Shown here: positions 21,722-53,544 of the stretch, in pieces
How the letters are laid out: each line of letters begins with the position of its first letter
Numbering within the stretch: position 1 is the first letter of the stretch
Assembly: GCF_964340395.1 (NCBI RefSeq)
Contig: NC_135553.1
Span: forward strand, 5,286,001 to 5,350,000
Reading direction: 5' to 3'
DNA: 64,000 nucleotides
DNA from: Glandiceps talaboti
Lineage: Eukaryota > Hemichordata > Enteropneusta > Spengelidae
The notes under the pieces: model-generated
Told to the model about the DNA's origin: nothing
Database searches by the model: none
Seen by the model: only the letters and a program-made list of their open reading frames with translations
Position numbers and translations under genes: made by a program

Positions 21722-22035
21722 GGCAAAAGAAACTTTGCTGTGATCTCAACTAAGAGTGTCAGTAAACGTCAAAAAAGGTGTTGCACCTCTATTCTGTATT
21801 GAAAGGAAGAGTTCTAGACAGTATCAGCATGACAAATACATTAGGGATTGAATGAATGACGCTCGTGAGCAATTAACAAATGAATAAATTAAATGTTGAC
21901 CTTTTACCTGATTACCCACAACTCCACTACTACGCATGCGCATTGTTATCGTTTTCCAATGGTGTGAAATACGTGTTACAATATTGGGAAAATCGGAAAA
22001 ATAAAACATATTGACCCATTCATAACACCACAACA
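21722..22035. promoter_or_regulatory. Head-to-head promoter region (3-beta-HSD-like / PICK1)
   Basis: Only 314 bases separate the start codons of two divergent genes. CGCATGCGCA at 21933-21942 matches the NRF1 palindrome core, often found in bidirectional CpG-type promoters. No TATA box is evident at a convincing distance on either side. Shared regulation is inferred from the arrangement. Confidence 0.55.
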
Positions 22036-24505
22036 ATGGACTACGAGCTAGAAGAAGACAAAATGTAAGTACTAATTATGCGTCTACACAATCTAATTGT
22101 GTGGACAATATGCTTTCGACGTGAACAATGTTCCAACAAAACAACATTGTATTCCACCGGTTGTTATTTTTAGCTTTTTGTACACCGTACACGTACGTAA
22201 GCAATATTCAACATATATTTTCTATAATTAGCAATTGAATGTATTACAATTAATAGCACCAACAGTTGGCCCTACCATCACATTTTGCATATGGTTCAGT
22301 AGTTTGACCCACACGCCATTCGCTCACAGCATCGTTGCATGACATTTTTGTTCGTCTACGAGTCCCTTCTAAAAATAATCGATCGGCAACATTTACCACA
22401 TATCTTGGCGATGACTGATTCGTACACGTTCCAGTCCCCGTAGTTTCACACATACTCACCTGTTGGCTCTTTGCTGGGAGCGTAAACGTGGCTCGGTTTG
22501 CACAACTGCTAACAGTATCATAACAATGGCTTCAAAGATGGATTTACACGGACTGAACGAAGAGGAAATACGACTTTTGGAAGAACTGGATAGACCTCCT
22601 ACACCACCAGAACGTGGGCCAGTGGCCCACCAAGAAGGGACTTTTGAATACCAGAAAATGTCACAAGCACGACAACCTGTATATCAGCAGTATTGTCCCC
22701 TAAACCAATATCCTAATCTTGACCAAGAATGGGACGCGTATGAAGATAAAATGTAGGTAGTGTCGCAGAATACACTACATGTTTTTAATTTTCTGATATT
22801 TGATTAATTTATTATAAACCAAATTTTCAAATAGTTTTTATTGATCTACTGACTATACAGCACCATTACTTCCAAATTTGTGTCCCCATTTCCATAAAGA
22901 ATGGTAGAGGTTGAAGGTTAGAGGTGTTAAAGTCTGACATGGAAAAACTACAAATGCTGGTGGTGCATTGGGCTGGGAGCATTAAACATTGAGGACTCTT
23001 CAGTCCTATGATACCACATAGCTTAGTACTGTATATCAATACCTGTTGTAACTTGTCATACCTAAACAAAAGGATATAGTCACTCACTGTATAATTTAAA
23101 GTATAATTCATATTAAAATGTAGGCAGATGTGATTGTATATCTTTGTATCACCAGTAGTTCTAGCTGCAGTTATTGATGTATTGTCGATTTTTAGTTTGT
23201 TTTTGTCAGTTTTCTTTATTGACATTATGTACCAAACCAGTGTTACATATCCAGTGGGTAACTTTCTCACACCATGCCTCACTCAGATGACTGTATGAGT
23301 TACTGTGTGAGCATTATACATGTAATGCCCCACAGGTCTATTTATGCTCAAAGACAACCAACAGAATTTCTGCTAGTTGCCTGGCATGAACGTTCATATT
23401 AGAAATTGTTAATACACAATTGCACTATTTTGACATACAGTACACATAAAGTCAGGGCTCATCTGTTTTGATGGAGCATACAAAAAATGTAGACAGAAAG
23501 CAAATACATATAATGTTCAAAAAAATTGAACAAACAAAAAAGCAGATGTGCAGATTTAACAAATTTACTTGGTTAAGGTAAAAAGAAGTTTTGTTGTTTT
23601 TATTCTCGCAAACAAGAATTTTATTTTTCTTCTGTGTCACACAAAAATTCCAGCTCTTCAAGGGGTATGTCTTGGATGGTGCCTTAAAAGAGTCTTTGAA
23701 AGATGAAGTTTTTGCATATAAATGAATTACAATTATAGTCTCATGGTCATTTCATTTCACTTTATCTTTATGTTTATTGCTTTCACTTATCAAGTTGTTC
23801 TTAATTGTTAAAAATGTGTCAATTTCTTATCAGGGGCATGACTGTGACGTCAGGGAATGTGAAACTAAAGAAAGATGGTCAAAATCTGATTGGTATAAGT
23901 ATAGGTGGTGGTGCTCCACTCTGTCCTTGTTTGTATGTGGTTCAAGTATTTGATAACACACCAGCATCTAAAGATGGTACATTGGCAGCAGGAGATGAGA
24001 TTGTTGGAGTCAATGGCAAATCATTGAGAGGTAGAACTAAAGTTGAAGTAGCAAGAGCCATCCAAGCTGTCAAGGTAAAGTTTGTTATGTATTATAACAA
24101 GTGGTTACAATATTTATAGTTGAATTTGTAATGAAAATAACTTTTACTGGTTTATACCACAGCACATAGCAAAATTTAGTTAAATAACAAAACACAGCCA
24201 GTGGTTGCAAAAGAAAACTGAAATTTTACAAAAAAATTGGACTATCATTCACAATGACAAGAATTTCTTCCTAAAATTACAGATTTTTACTTGGGCAGAT
24301 TTTGCAAAACTACTGGAAACCTTCACTAGATTTTTGTTGACCCTGGAGTCAAATTACCCATTATGGTCACTTTTTTATCCACAAATTATGATAAACAAGG
24401 CATCACACATCTTTTTATGAGAGCATTTTGATAAGAACTATTTTTAGTGTCCTGTAAAGTGCCTTTGAAAATTCTGAGTAATGGATTCAGGCGCTATATA
24501 AATTG

Positions 24506-24539
<34 letters not shown>

Positions 24540-27500
24540 CACTGAAATATTAATTGTACTGAGTTTATTTTTGAACTATGAGATTATCAATCAGTTAATA
24601 ATTAGATTGTCATCATAATTTCAGTATTGTTGATGAGGAACTAGATAATGGAAAAATTGTAAATAGTTAGTCAATTTACCTATTTCACTACCATAACAAA
24701 ACTAATGACAAATTACTTATTGAATGTACATTTAGTGATTTTGTGGCTTATTATTTGTTTGTTACAGGGGGAAGTAACAATTCATTATAATAAATTACAT
24801 GCCGATCCAAAACTTGGCAAAACTTTGGACATAGTATTAAAGAAACAGAAACACAGAATGGTAGAAAATATGAGTTCATCCACAGCTGATGCACTAGGAC
24901 TTAGTAGAGCTATACTTTGTAATGGTATGTATCCAATTATTTATGATTGGTTTCTGTCAATTATATTTTCTTCATCAGAAACAGGATTATTTGGGATAGA
25001 AAATTTATGTTTATAACTCTTTAGCATGCCAAGTACTTCCTAGAGTGTTCCCAAACTTGCAGACATATTTGATAGAGTTGTTACGAGAAAGTAACCCCAT
25101 ATCAGGAAAAATGAAGGGGGGGGGGGGGGGGGAGTCACATCACGGTACGTGAAGCAGTCAGCAACAAAGTGTGGCCAATTCCTTGAGTTCCTGAAAATTA
25201 CCTGATCTGAAACAAAGTGGAAATGTTATGTTTCTGACATTCATAGATGTAATAGCCATGTGTGGCGTTAGTAAAGTCGGTAGTGTTTATCAAATCAGCT
25301 CGTAACAACTATAATGCTTTCAACAAATTCACTCATGGTAGTTTATAAATATTAATAATAAATCACGTCTTCTTCAATTACAGATAGTTTAATAAAGAAA
25401 CTAGAAGAACTTGATAGAACCAGTGAACTCTATAAAGGTTTGATGGAACATTCCAAGAAATTATTGAGAAGTTTTTATGATTTATCACAAACACATAAAG
25501 GTAAGTTATCAAGTGTTTGATGATGAAAACGTTTTTTGAAATTTATATTTTTCCCTACGGTACTAGAAAACTTGTGGTCTGCAACTGATTTTGGGAATCT
25601 TAATTTGTATCTATTGAGTCTAGTGCATTATTCAGTGTCATTATAAAAGTCATGTAAATGATATTTGACTGACTAAATGTTTTCTCGATTTTCATTCTTT
25701 CTGGAAATATCTAAAGTGAAAATTTGTCTTTGATGAAAAGAATTCAGGTATTCCATCATCAATGTACAAAATAAAGTTAGTAAATACATTTTTAGATGAA
25801 ATCTAGGTGGTTCTGGCCATCTTCACATCTTGCATAGTCACTATAAGTGTTGATTGAATTATCTCTGTTCACATCATTTCAAAATTTCACTAGTGATTAC
25901 AGCAGGTTACATTGTATGTTGTGCCCATATATGTGTGTGAGTCTTTGAAAACAATATGATAGTTTCATTGCTAACGTTTGTACCATATTTTTTTTTCAGC
26001 ATTTGGAGATGTGTTTGCTGTGATAGGTGCAAGAGAGACACAACCAAAAGCTAGTGAAGCATTCATGCAGTTTGGAGAAGCTCATAGAAACATAGAAAAG
26101 TATGGAATTCGTATGTTGAAAACAGTCAAACCTGTAAGTTAAAAGACATCATATAGTGTGCTTTGTGGGGAAATACTTCATACATAGAATTACAAATGAG
26201 CAAAATTCAGACCACAATCAGTTTGTCCTGGGGTGCATTCGATTATGCAACCCAGGGTGCCTCGAGGCACCTAAAGTTACCCCAAGTTGCATTCGATTAC
26301 TACATGACGTCACACTCGGGGCCCCCCAAGTCGACCCTCCTCATGGAGCAGGGGCAGCTTGGGGATTGACCTGACCTGACTTGAACCAAGATGGGGACGA
26401 CATGTGATTGGTTATTGTTATCGATTCCATAAGAATTATACCGTATTTTGAGGATATCTTTCCACATTTAGTGAGGAAATAATTTTTCACTTCAAATTGT
26501 CTAAAATATTTTGGAAAGACGGACCAAATTATTTATCATGAATCCCGGATTTAATTATAGGTTCCCAGGGGTACCCCAAATGCAATAAAATACGTTCGAT
26601 TTTCACATGACCCGAGGTACCCAAGTGACGTCAGTTACCCTGGTCTGAGGCTTCCCGGGGAAGCATAATCGAATGCACCCATGGTTGTAGGATCACTCAT
26701 TAGTATGTAAATTTCATGCAGTATATTTCTAGTTTGATTTCTTTACTCTCCTGATGTCATTTAATTTCTTATTCTAACTTTCCTTGTCTTCATGTACAGT
26801 AGACATATTTGATTTTATTCTGTTTTATTTTCCCAGATGCTAAGTGATTTGAATACATATCTCAACAAGGCAGTACCTGACACCAAGTTGACAATCAAGA
26901 AATATGCAGATGCAAAGTTTGAATACTTAGTAAGTTATGTCTGTTTATTACCTTTATGTGTAAATATGTAAATACACATAGGAAGACAATTAGAATAGCG
27001 ACATCGTAATATAAAGTTACTGTCAATAGTTTTACAAAACTCCTTCATCATTATAAACTGCCTCTTACCAAATAGATTATCCATATGTACTACACAGTAC
27101 TATGTTAAAATTGTGATCATGTCAGGGTGCTGATTTTAGGTTATGGACCCCAAAATTGAATTTGATGGGATTTTTTGTACCATGTTAATATATACAGATG
27201 CACAAATATGTTTATGCAAAGGTGATTCAATACTATTCAAAGTGTACGATATTAGTGGTAAGTCATTAGACAATATGTAACAGAACAGCATAAAAAAGGA
27301 TTGAAGTTGCAGCTATATGTGTAGTACAGACAAACTTAATAATCTTACATTAATATTCTTTTTCTGTAGTCATATTGTTTGAAAGTAAAAGAAATGGATG
27401 ATGAAGAGTATGCTTACGCTGCACTAGGTGAACCATTGTATAGAGTAGAAACTGGTAATTATGAATACAGGTAAGGTAATAGTCAGTATGGAGAAATTAA

Positions 27501-28758
27501 CAAATTGAAATTAGTCTGTCAATTTATTCTGGGCTTTAATGAACAGTTTCTTTTCAAGTTTGGTAAATATTTCACTGACGGAAACAGTTACAGCGTTTAT
27601 ATCTGCCCTCAAACGTGCCTAGACATTTCATAGTGTAATATTTCAGTGTTAGACTTAGATTGTCTGAAGTCCTCATATGATGCTTGGAATATAACAAATG
27701 AATAATTTAATTCTATCACTCTCTCCCCATCCAGACTAATTCTTAGATGTAGACAAGATGCCAGACAACGCTTTGCCAAAATGAGATCAGATGTCTTAGT
27801 CAAATTAGAACTGTTGGACCAAAAACACGGTAAGAGAAGATTTACTTTATATCATGATAAAATATCATAAAAGAAATGTGTAGACAGTACTTACAGTGTG
27901 TGAATCACATGTAATATAACGTTATTTCAAATGACACTCTGTCAAATAATTTGACAAGTACATTCACATGTTGTTAAACTTGTGATCTTGAAAGTGGACT
28001 GCTGCTGCATACAAAGAAATAGAGATGAATACATTTCAATCTTGTGTACAATGGAGGGTGGGTCTTGCAAGCATTAATGTGAAATGCTGCCAAAGAACTG
28101 TACGTAAGTCAATACTGAAATAGAAATTAGATACAACAGTGGAAACCATGCTTTCAGCTAACTAAGATAGACACAAATTAATCAGTATGCCAATAGGTCA
28201 ATTTCCACAGTAGTACATGTATGTGGTTTCATAGTTTCAATGTCTAACGTTGAAAGCATCAAAGGGAAAAAGGTAATATAAACACATACCACACAACCCT
28301 ATGGCACCATGTACAGCAGTTAGTGGATTGCCAACTAATTACATCAGCCTTCTTACCAAAGCTATGTAAAAATCATGTGAGAATGTGTCAACTGTCAAGT
28401 ATTTTCAAAAATCATTATTGTATATAAATCTATCTCATTGTTTATAAAGTATCAAATATTGCTCAAAAACTAGAGATTTGAATATTTCAATTGTTACTTC
28501 TTTCCAGTGCAAGATATTGTGTTCCAATTACAACGCTTTGTATCTGGTATGTCTAACTATCATGAGGACTGCCACAAACAAATGAAAGAAGCTGACGTCT
28601 TCCCTATTGAAGTAGATCTCCTACGTACAACATTCAACTATGATAGAGCCAATGAATTCAATGACCATGAGGAGGACGAAGAAGAGGAGGAGGGAGAGGA
28701 GGTGAAAGAACCAGAACCACAGGGACCTGTGGAAGGAAAAATTATCTCTACAGACTAA
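22036..28758 (+). CDS. PICK1: PICK1, PDZ-BAR protein interacting with C kinase (9 exons)
   Basis: PICK1 is a membrane-trafficking adaptor. A PDZ domain binds receptor and PKC-alpha C-termini and a BAR domain senses or bends membrane. Exons: 22036-22064, 23834-24074, 24768-24924, 25384-25500, 26000-26133, 26837-26929, 27370-27470, 27735-27829, 28508-28758. Phases agree throughout; the product is 405 aa (human 415). The N-terminus MDYELEEDKM parallels human LDYDIEEDKL. PDZ runs from about residue 15 to 105, with NLIGISIGGGAPLCPCLYVV containing the carboxylate-binding loop. BAR runs from about 140 to 355, with SSTADALGLSRAILCN, LYRVETGNYEYRLILRCRQ and LLDQKHVQDIVFQLQR. The tail is acidic (EEDEEEEEGEE). 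The reading frame is intact. An extra 5' exon at 22526-22752 is listed separately. Confidence 0.95.
22526..22752 (+). CDS. PICK1: Alternative 5' exon of PICK1 (exon 1b)
   Basis: This exon opens with MASKMDLHGLNEEEIRLL, carries a proline-rich RPPTPPERGP, and ends DQEWDAYEDK plus AT before the donor GTAGGT. Exon 1a ends LEEDK plus AT before GTAAGT. Both leave phase 2 and both make Met when joined to exon 2 at 23834. It can be an alternative first exon (isoform about 471 aa). Alternatively it can be a cassette: an acceptor CTGCTAACAG ends at 22515, and 22516-22752 is 237 bases, in frame with exon 1a. No known domain is recognised in the 75 residues. Coding status rests on the open frame, splice phase and matching end motif. 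Confidence 0.65.
22870..23830. other. PICK1 intron 1 (gene-free)
   Basis: AT-rich intron. A 138-residue minus-strand open frame at 22866-23282 has no recognisable domain or splice context and is not called. Confidence 0.6.
24440..24541 (+). repeat. SINE-like 3' end with (GATT)n tail in PICK1 intron 2
   Basis: TTCAGGCGCTATATAAATTG, followed by eight or so TTGA units, matches the common GCGCTATATAAA 3' end plus short-repeat tail of dispersed SINE/LINE elements in many aquatic animals. The upstream TGTAAAGTGCCTTTGAAAATT fits the same type of element. Confidence 0.5.
25116..25132. repeat. G-tract in PICK1 intron 3
   Basis: A run of about 17 G's preceded by GAA. Slippage-prone, and able to form inter- or intramolecular G-quadruplex on the sense strand. 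Confidence 0.75.
26231..26680. mobile_element. 450-bp MITE-like element in PICK1 intron 5
   Basis: Perfect 18-bp terminal inverted repeats (GGGTGCATTCGATTATGC at the left, its reverse complement at the right), with further imperfect similarity inward. Subterminal blocks repeat the motif: GCATTCGATTACTACATGACG on the left and CGTTCGATTTTCACATGACC on the right. The GC content is clearly higher than that of the surrounding intron. No transposase frame. I see no clean target-site duplication, so the superfamily is unassigned. Confidence 0.75.
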
Positions 28759-28995
28759 AATATGAAAGAACTGTAGAACACAGGGACCTGTAGGATGACA
28801 TTGTTTCTACTGACTAAATGTTAAAGATCTACAGCCACAGGAACCTGTCAAAGGAAACTTGTGTCTAATGACTAAATATGACAGTTATCAAAACCACAGG
28901 GACATGCAGAATGAAAATTGTCTATACAAACTGAACATGACTCTTACCAGTACCACAGGGACCTACAGAAGGAAAAATATGACTGAATGAGACAA
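28709..28995 (+). repeat. Degenerate 57-61-bp tandem repeat across the PICK1 stop codon (5 units)
   Basis: CACAGGGA-type cores occur at 28718, 28779, 28836, 28895 and 28954. Each is followed by an ACCTGT.GAAGGA-like and ACTGACTAAA-like block. The first unit encodes the last residues (PQGPVEGKIISTD) and the stop; the other four are in the 3'UTR. The spacing is not a multiple of three. Confidence 0.8.
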
Positions 28996-30873
28996 TTTTC
29001 ATCTGTATCAAGAAAGAATATTCACACAGTCTTTGTTGTACGGAAACTGTAGCAAGCCATGAAACCTAACAAAAGCTATTCAATACTGCCTCAGATTTTT
29101 GGAAAGTACAGAATTTATCCTCTCTATCTTTGAATACACTATGGAGATGTTATGAACACATTTATATGTAATACTCCATTGTTGGCTACAATCAATATTA
29201 CATTATTTTCAAAATATAAAGGAAATACCATAGGGTTTGTGACAGTCCAAATCAAGTCATGTGTTATGGTGCTAATACTGTAACATATGTATAATTAGGG
29301 ATCACTTGTAAGTTGATGTTACACCAATTTTAATTCTCATGTTAACTCACTTTATGGAATATGTCAGATAATATCAAATTTTCTCTCATGAAAAATGAGA
29401 CTAGCCATCCATGGCATTCTTATCAAACCATTATCCAGCTTAACAATGAAATACTTCCAGGTAGATAAGATTAGAAAACTTGCATTTGTAGGTCCTGTCA
29501 AAGATCCTACAGTTATTTGTACAACATGAAAGGTCACAGGGGGCATTTTTTGTAACATATGATGTATGTGTATATGTGCCTCAAATGAGTTTAAAATAAC
29601 TTTATTTTACAATGTTAAGATATGAAGGGGAAAGTATACACCGTGGTACAACGATGGTTGTTGTAGTGCACACAATCAGTAGCAAGAGTATATTGGCACA
29701 GTTGTGTTTACTTACCGTAAAAGTTTTACAACATAGTTTTCTGTACATTTAAACTTAATGAACATAGCTATCATAGAACACTATGGATTATATCTACTTA
29801 TCACTCTTAGCAACAAGTAATTGACATCCAAAGTAGTATTCTAATTTTTAGTCCCAGACAAGTCAAATTTCAATGAATCCATGACTGTCACCTTCTCAAA
29901 TCCAATTACCTTTCTAGAGTAGGGAGCTGCTGTCAATAACTTCTAGTCAAACAAAATAAAAGGGTCCCACCTGTAGTTTTCCTTGATCATTTTTGGGTGT
30001 AAATTATTGATAGAATGACTGCCAAATACACTTACATGGCATAACATCAGTACATATAGTACAATAGTAACTGATCTTTTACCCAAAATGTCGTTAATTT
30101 TCCTTCCTGAAATCAGCTGATTTTGATTTTATGTGCAATTTAGAATCACTTCCGAAGTATGGATGTTATTTGTTTACCTTGAATGAATGTAAAAAATTAT
30201 GATGATTTGCACAAAGAAATGTGCACATTTAAAAAAAGATTGTATAGGTGAGTGTATGTGTATCTCACTTGGACCCAACGTCAAAGTCAATGAGTTTAAA
30301 TACTTAGAGATTATACTTTGTATATATAGTTGCTTGTGTACAGTGAATTTGAGTCAAGACATTGAAAAAGGAGATATGAGCAGATACTTGTAGCATGTGA
30401 TAGAGTTTTGGAGATTTTTGCAAAGACTCAGAAAGCAAAATTTGTGTATTTTGATCTTGGAGAATAACATAGTTCAAAGTCAGTGTTGGATTAGGGTCAG
30501 TTTGTGGGTATCAAAGGCAGTTGTCTGACAGAGCTATACAAATAGTTGATCCTGAATTAAGAAGTGACTCCAGGAACAACTAAGAAATGACTCCCTTTAA
30601 TCCATAGGTCTCCATTGATAATACTAATCCAAGACCACAGGATTCAAACATTGCTGTTATCGTTGGTCATCTCACAAGTATGGAAATGTAATTCAGTAAT
30701 TGAAAGTATCTGAATGTTCTTATTGTAAATGTACAGTTTTTACTTTCTGAGTTCATATGTAACAATCAGAAGTGTGTTATTAGTAGGTCTACCATATTCC
30801 TTGCTGTAAAAAAAAGCAGTTTGTTTACACCAACTAGTAGCTAATATGTATATCTTGGACAATTCATGTTATA

Positions 30874-31125
30874 TAGAAAAATTCTCAATACCTGTAATAG
30901 AATTTCACCTTGTGATAGAGGGTCAAAGTAAAACAAGAAGGTTGGACTTATTCTCAGACATCTATAGTAATGCATGTAGTGTATATGGAGTGGAAGTCAT
31001 GGTGTCAACCAAGAAATCTAATGATTGTTACTTTTATGACACACCTATGTGGTACAAATCTTGTTACTTTTATGACACACCTAGGTGGTACAGTTCTATT
31101 TCAGGTAATGAGAGAATTTGGTGAT
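30874..31125 (+). repeat. Dispersed repeat, copy A (related to 57.33-57.61 kb)
   Basis: Blocks CCTGTAATAG, GGGTCAAA, TTATTCT, TAGTAATGCATGT, GGAAGTCA and GACCAAG/AACCAAGAAATC appear in the same order and strand in both places, with many differences between. The internal 35-base GTTACTTTTATGACACACCTA segment is duplicated only in this copy. It is an old interspersed element of unknown class. Confidence 0.55.
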
Positions 31126-32289
31126 ACCAAGTGGTGGTACATTTGGTTCACAGACAAGTAAGAAGGTACTTGTCTGTGATTTGGTTGTACAAAATGTAGG
31201 TGGTCAAGAATTTTATAGTGGATATTTATTATTATTTTATTTGTTGATAGTCTTAATAAATATTTTATGGAAGCATCTAGAATGTGTGTGGTTTGTCATT
31301 AACATTTACCTGCATCAGACATTATGATGACAGTTTTGACCATAGGTTTTCAAGACCTTCAAACAATTCAGCATCCATTCTAAAACTATGCATACATAAT
31401 TAGTATCCAGTACTGAAACCCTACTTGGGGATGAATATGTTTGTGGTGTGGACATTACCATAGTTTACAAGCAACTTAAGAATTTCAGTCATGGCGTGTA
31501 ATGAACAGTGCCCTCACAGATAGCATACATCAATTCTACAATGCTGTATTTGTATATTGCAAGAGGTGAAACACGGACTTGGTGAAAAGCATGGAAATCA
31601 CACAATTAATATCTCAATGCTGGCTGTAATTTATGTGCTGAACAGCGCCCTCATTTGTGAAAACAAAAATTGCAAGCCATGGCCTAACTAACCAGAACAT
31701 CTGTAGCATAGTGACCTATTTTGGGTATTCTATGTATTTATAATGATTATTTTTTAATAAGGACATTGTTCATTGTGCTTTTTATCATAAATTTTAAAAC
31801 CCTCTAACAATTCACTCAATCATCATTTCAACAGGCTTTATTAGTAATACCATGTGACATTCATCAATGAACAGATTCACTGGAACAGTGTTAATCACAG
31901 ACTTGTCAGATTTACCTATAAATTACATCTATATCATCAATCAAATGAAACTATTTGAAAAGAACAGACACAAAGACTTAATATGTTTTTCCATGTGATA
32001 AATTTATTTGATAGCACACAAATGTATATATTAAATCATTACACACATTTACAATGCTACTAATATGTTCTACAGCCCCCATCACATAATCCACATTGAC
32101 ACATGATGTATGCTGGTGTCTAAATGATTGTAGTCACATAAAATACATAATTATGTTGCACATGGCACAACACTTTGGATAGATTGTTACATTCAATATT
32201 TTGTTGCGTGTTTACTTGCACCTGTTCTTGTTTTTGTAATGATCAACTTTCATTACATGGTCTTGTAACACAATGTCTTCTATTAGCAA

Positions 32290-32860
32290 TAAGTAATAAT
32301 AGTAATTGTCAATGTACTCGTAAATGTATGTCATAAAAAAAAAGAACATAAAGTTTGCACACATTTGGCATACTGATATTTTGAGGGAAAATTAACAAAA
32401 AACATGTATCTTAAGTTATTTAGTATTTGTTTCTGCTCTGAAATACTAGCAAAGATTGCAACAACCACCATGGGTTGATTGACAGTGTACTCATAAAGTG
32501 TTTGTCATAAAATGAAACCATACTGATATTTTGAAGGTAAAATTGATATAAACATGGCTCTTACATGTAACATTAGTAAAGTTTCAGCCTTAATAGTAAA
32601 ACATAGATGTCTTCAAACACTATCAAACATTGCAACAACAATGATCAGTAATTCACAATGCACTCATCAAAGTGTATGTCATAAAAGTACATAATATACC
32701 TGCAGTTTGCACATATTTGGACTACTAATATTTTTGAAGGTAAAATGAACCCTCAAACAGTTTGACAACAATTTCATAAAATAGAAAGTAAATATAGTTT
32801 GCATACATATGGCTTATTGATACTTTTGAAAGAAAAATTAACAAAAAACAAACCTTATCA
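32290..32860. repeat. Degenerate tandem repeat, about 4 units
   Basis: Blocks of CATAAA...AGTTTGCACACATTTGG...TACTGATATTTTGA.GGTAAAATT recur near 32.35, 32.51, 32.69 and 32.79 kb with variable spacing. Possibly within a long FASN 3'UTR. Confidence 0.6.
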
Positions 32861-33809
32861 TCATTACCCCCCACCCCCACCCCACTCCCATGGTAATAAT
32901 GTTGCAGCCTTAGCAAACATTATTATAATATTATTGGTGGTTGTATTATCCCAAATACATCTACAAATCTCTAAGGCAGTGATAAAATCATAATGCAATT
33001 CTGCAATTTTCACAGTGGCCTTCTTCTACTATAAATTTTACACTTTGGAAAATATATTTTTACTAGTAGAGTAATGTGATAAATTGCGATAAACTAAGTT
33101 GATATTGACATTGCACATATTTGATATGAGAAAGACAGTACAAATATTCTAATTATATATTAGATTTGGGATTTTCATCACCCTAATCAATAAATATTGA
33201 ATTCATATTATTTTTGTAATAAACAAAGTTCCAAAATCAATAAAAACAATAACATATTTATCAAATACCTGAACATTTAGTTAGAATGAAAGCGAAATCA
33301 ATGCAATATATGGAAATATTAATACTGCTGATAAGACCTTGTAATTTCTAATTTTCACTTTCAAATATCTCTCTTTGTGGTCTACTACTTTACAAAACAA
33401 ACACTTATGTCTACCCTAAATTATGCACTAGTTTTTTGTATTGAAATAAAAGAACTACACAGTAAATTTATATGCACTAGTTTTTGTATTGAAATCAAAG
33501 AACTACATAGTAAATTTTGTACACCTGAAAACTAGTGTCAATAATAAAGTAAAACATTAATGGCAGTACTAAGTTTTGGTTACTATGGTTACTACTTGTA
33601 CTCTCATGATTTGACAAAGACTAATCATTTCGGCATGACATACGTTTAATAGAAGTAACAAGTATCCAATGTTCATCATAAGTTCAGCAGTTGTACTAAA
33701 ATATAAAATCCTACAATGACAGACAGACTAGCATAAATCCAAACATGGCAATACCTCAGTCTGTCAACCAAATATGCACAAATACCTCTGTCTTTGACAG
33801 AGTGTAGCA

Positions 33810-34030
33810 ATGTCAAACACTTGTCCATGTCCATATATGGAAATATCTCAGTCTGAAGTCCATATATGGTAATATCTATGTCATTGTCAAAGTGAGAAAT
33901 GTCAAACACTTTATTCATGTCCATATATGGAAATATCTCAGTCTGAAGTCCATATATGGTAATATCTATGTCATTGTCAAAGTGAGAAATGTCAAACACT
34001 TTCTCCATGTCCATATATGGAAATATCTCA
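33810..34030. repeat. 93-bp tandem repeat (about 2.3 units)
   Basis: A unit containing CATGTCCATATATGGAAATA, TCTCAGTCTGAAGTCC and TCATTGTCAAAGTGAGAAA repeats every 93 bases. On the minus strand it reads as a 112-residue open frame with a 31-residue internal repeat (DISHFDNDIDITIYGLQTEI). This is a consequence of a period divisible by three and not good evidence of a gene. Confidence 0.85.
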
Positions 34031-34465
34031 GTTGATTGTCAAAATATACATACAAGAGTCTCGTCTAGTCCGTCAATGGGAATAACTTTGCAACTACCTG
34101 TAGTCAGAAATCCCAACCTTTACAAAACATTACGGAATGTCATCAAAAGAATACTCAAACTCAACTCAGACATCTTGGACATCTTTCATAACTCAAATCA
34201 GAACTACTAGGGCCTATCCAGTACTACAGTGAGCAAGAACAATTTTAAGCATATAGCCAGCTAGTGCACTACACAATAATATACACAGTCAATGATTTGA
34301 ACTTCAATATCATCAGCAGTATACACTATTTTCATACTAAAACTTTCCAAGTTTGAGTTAATTATATCACTTTAGGCTTCATTTGTAGTGTATCTGTTAC
34401 CAGTCAGTACATAGCAGTATACACTACTTTCATCCTAAAACTTTCCAAGTTTGAGTTGTCCCACT

Positions 34466-53544
<19,079 letters not shown>

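Larger units (their letters stand above)
28996..34313. other. Convergent region between PICK1 and FASN 3' ends
   Basis: Five kilobases with no credible coding exon. It should include both 3'UTRs (an AATAAA for PICK1 is at 29955-29960). Contents: a diverged dispersed repeat (30.87-31.13 kb), degenerate tandem repeats (32.29-32.86 kb), a 51-bp duplication (33.42-33.52 kb) and a 93-bp repeat (33.81-34.03 kb). Confidence 0.5.

Noticed and set aside
22866-23282. A 138-residue minus-strand open frame
   Set aside because: It lies in PICK1 intron 1 with no domain, no codon-like bias and no splice context.
33676-34014. A 112-residue repeat protein
   Set aside because: It is generated by a 93-bp tandem repeat whose period is divisible by three, with no homologue recognised.
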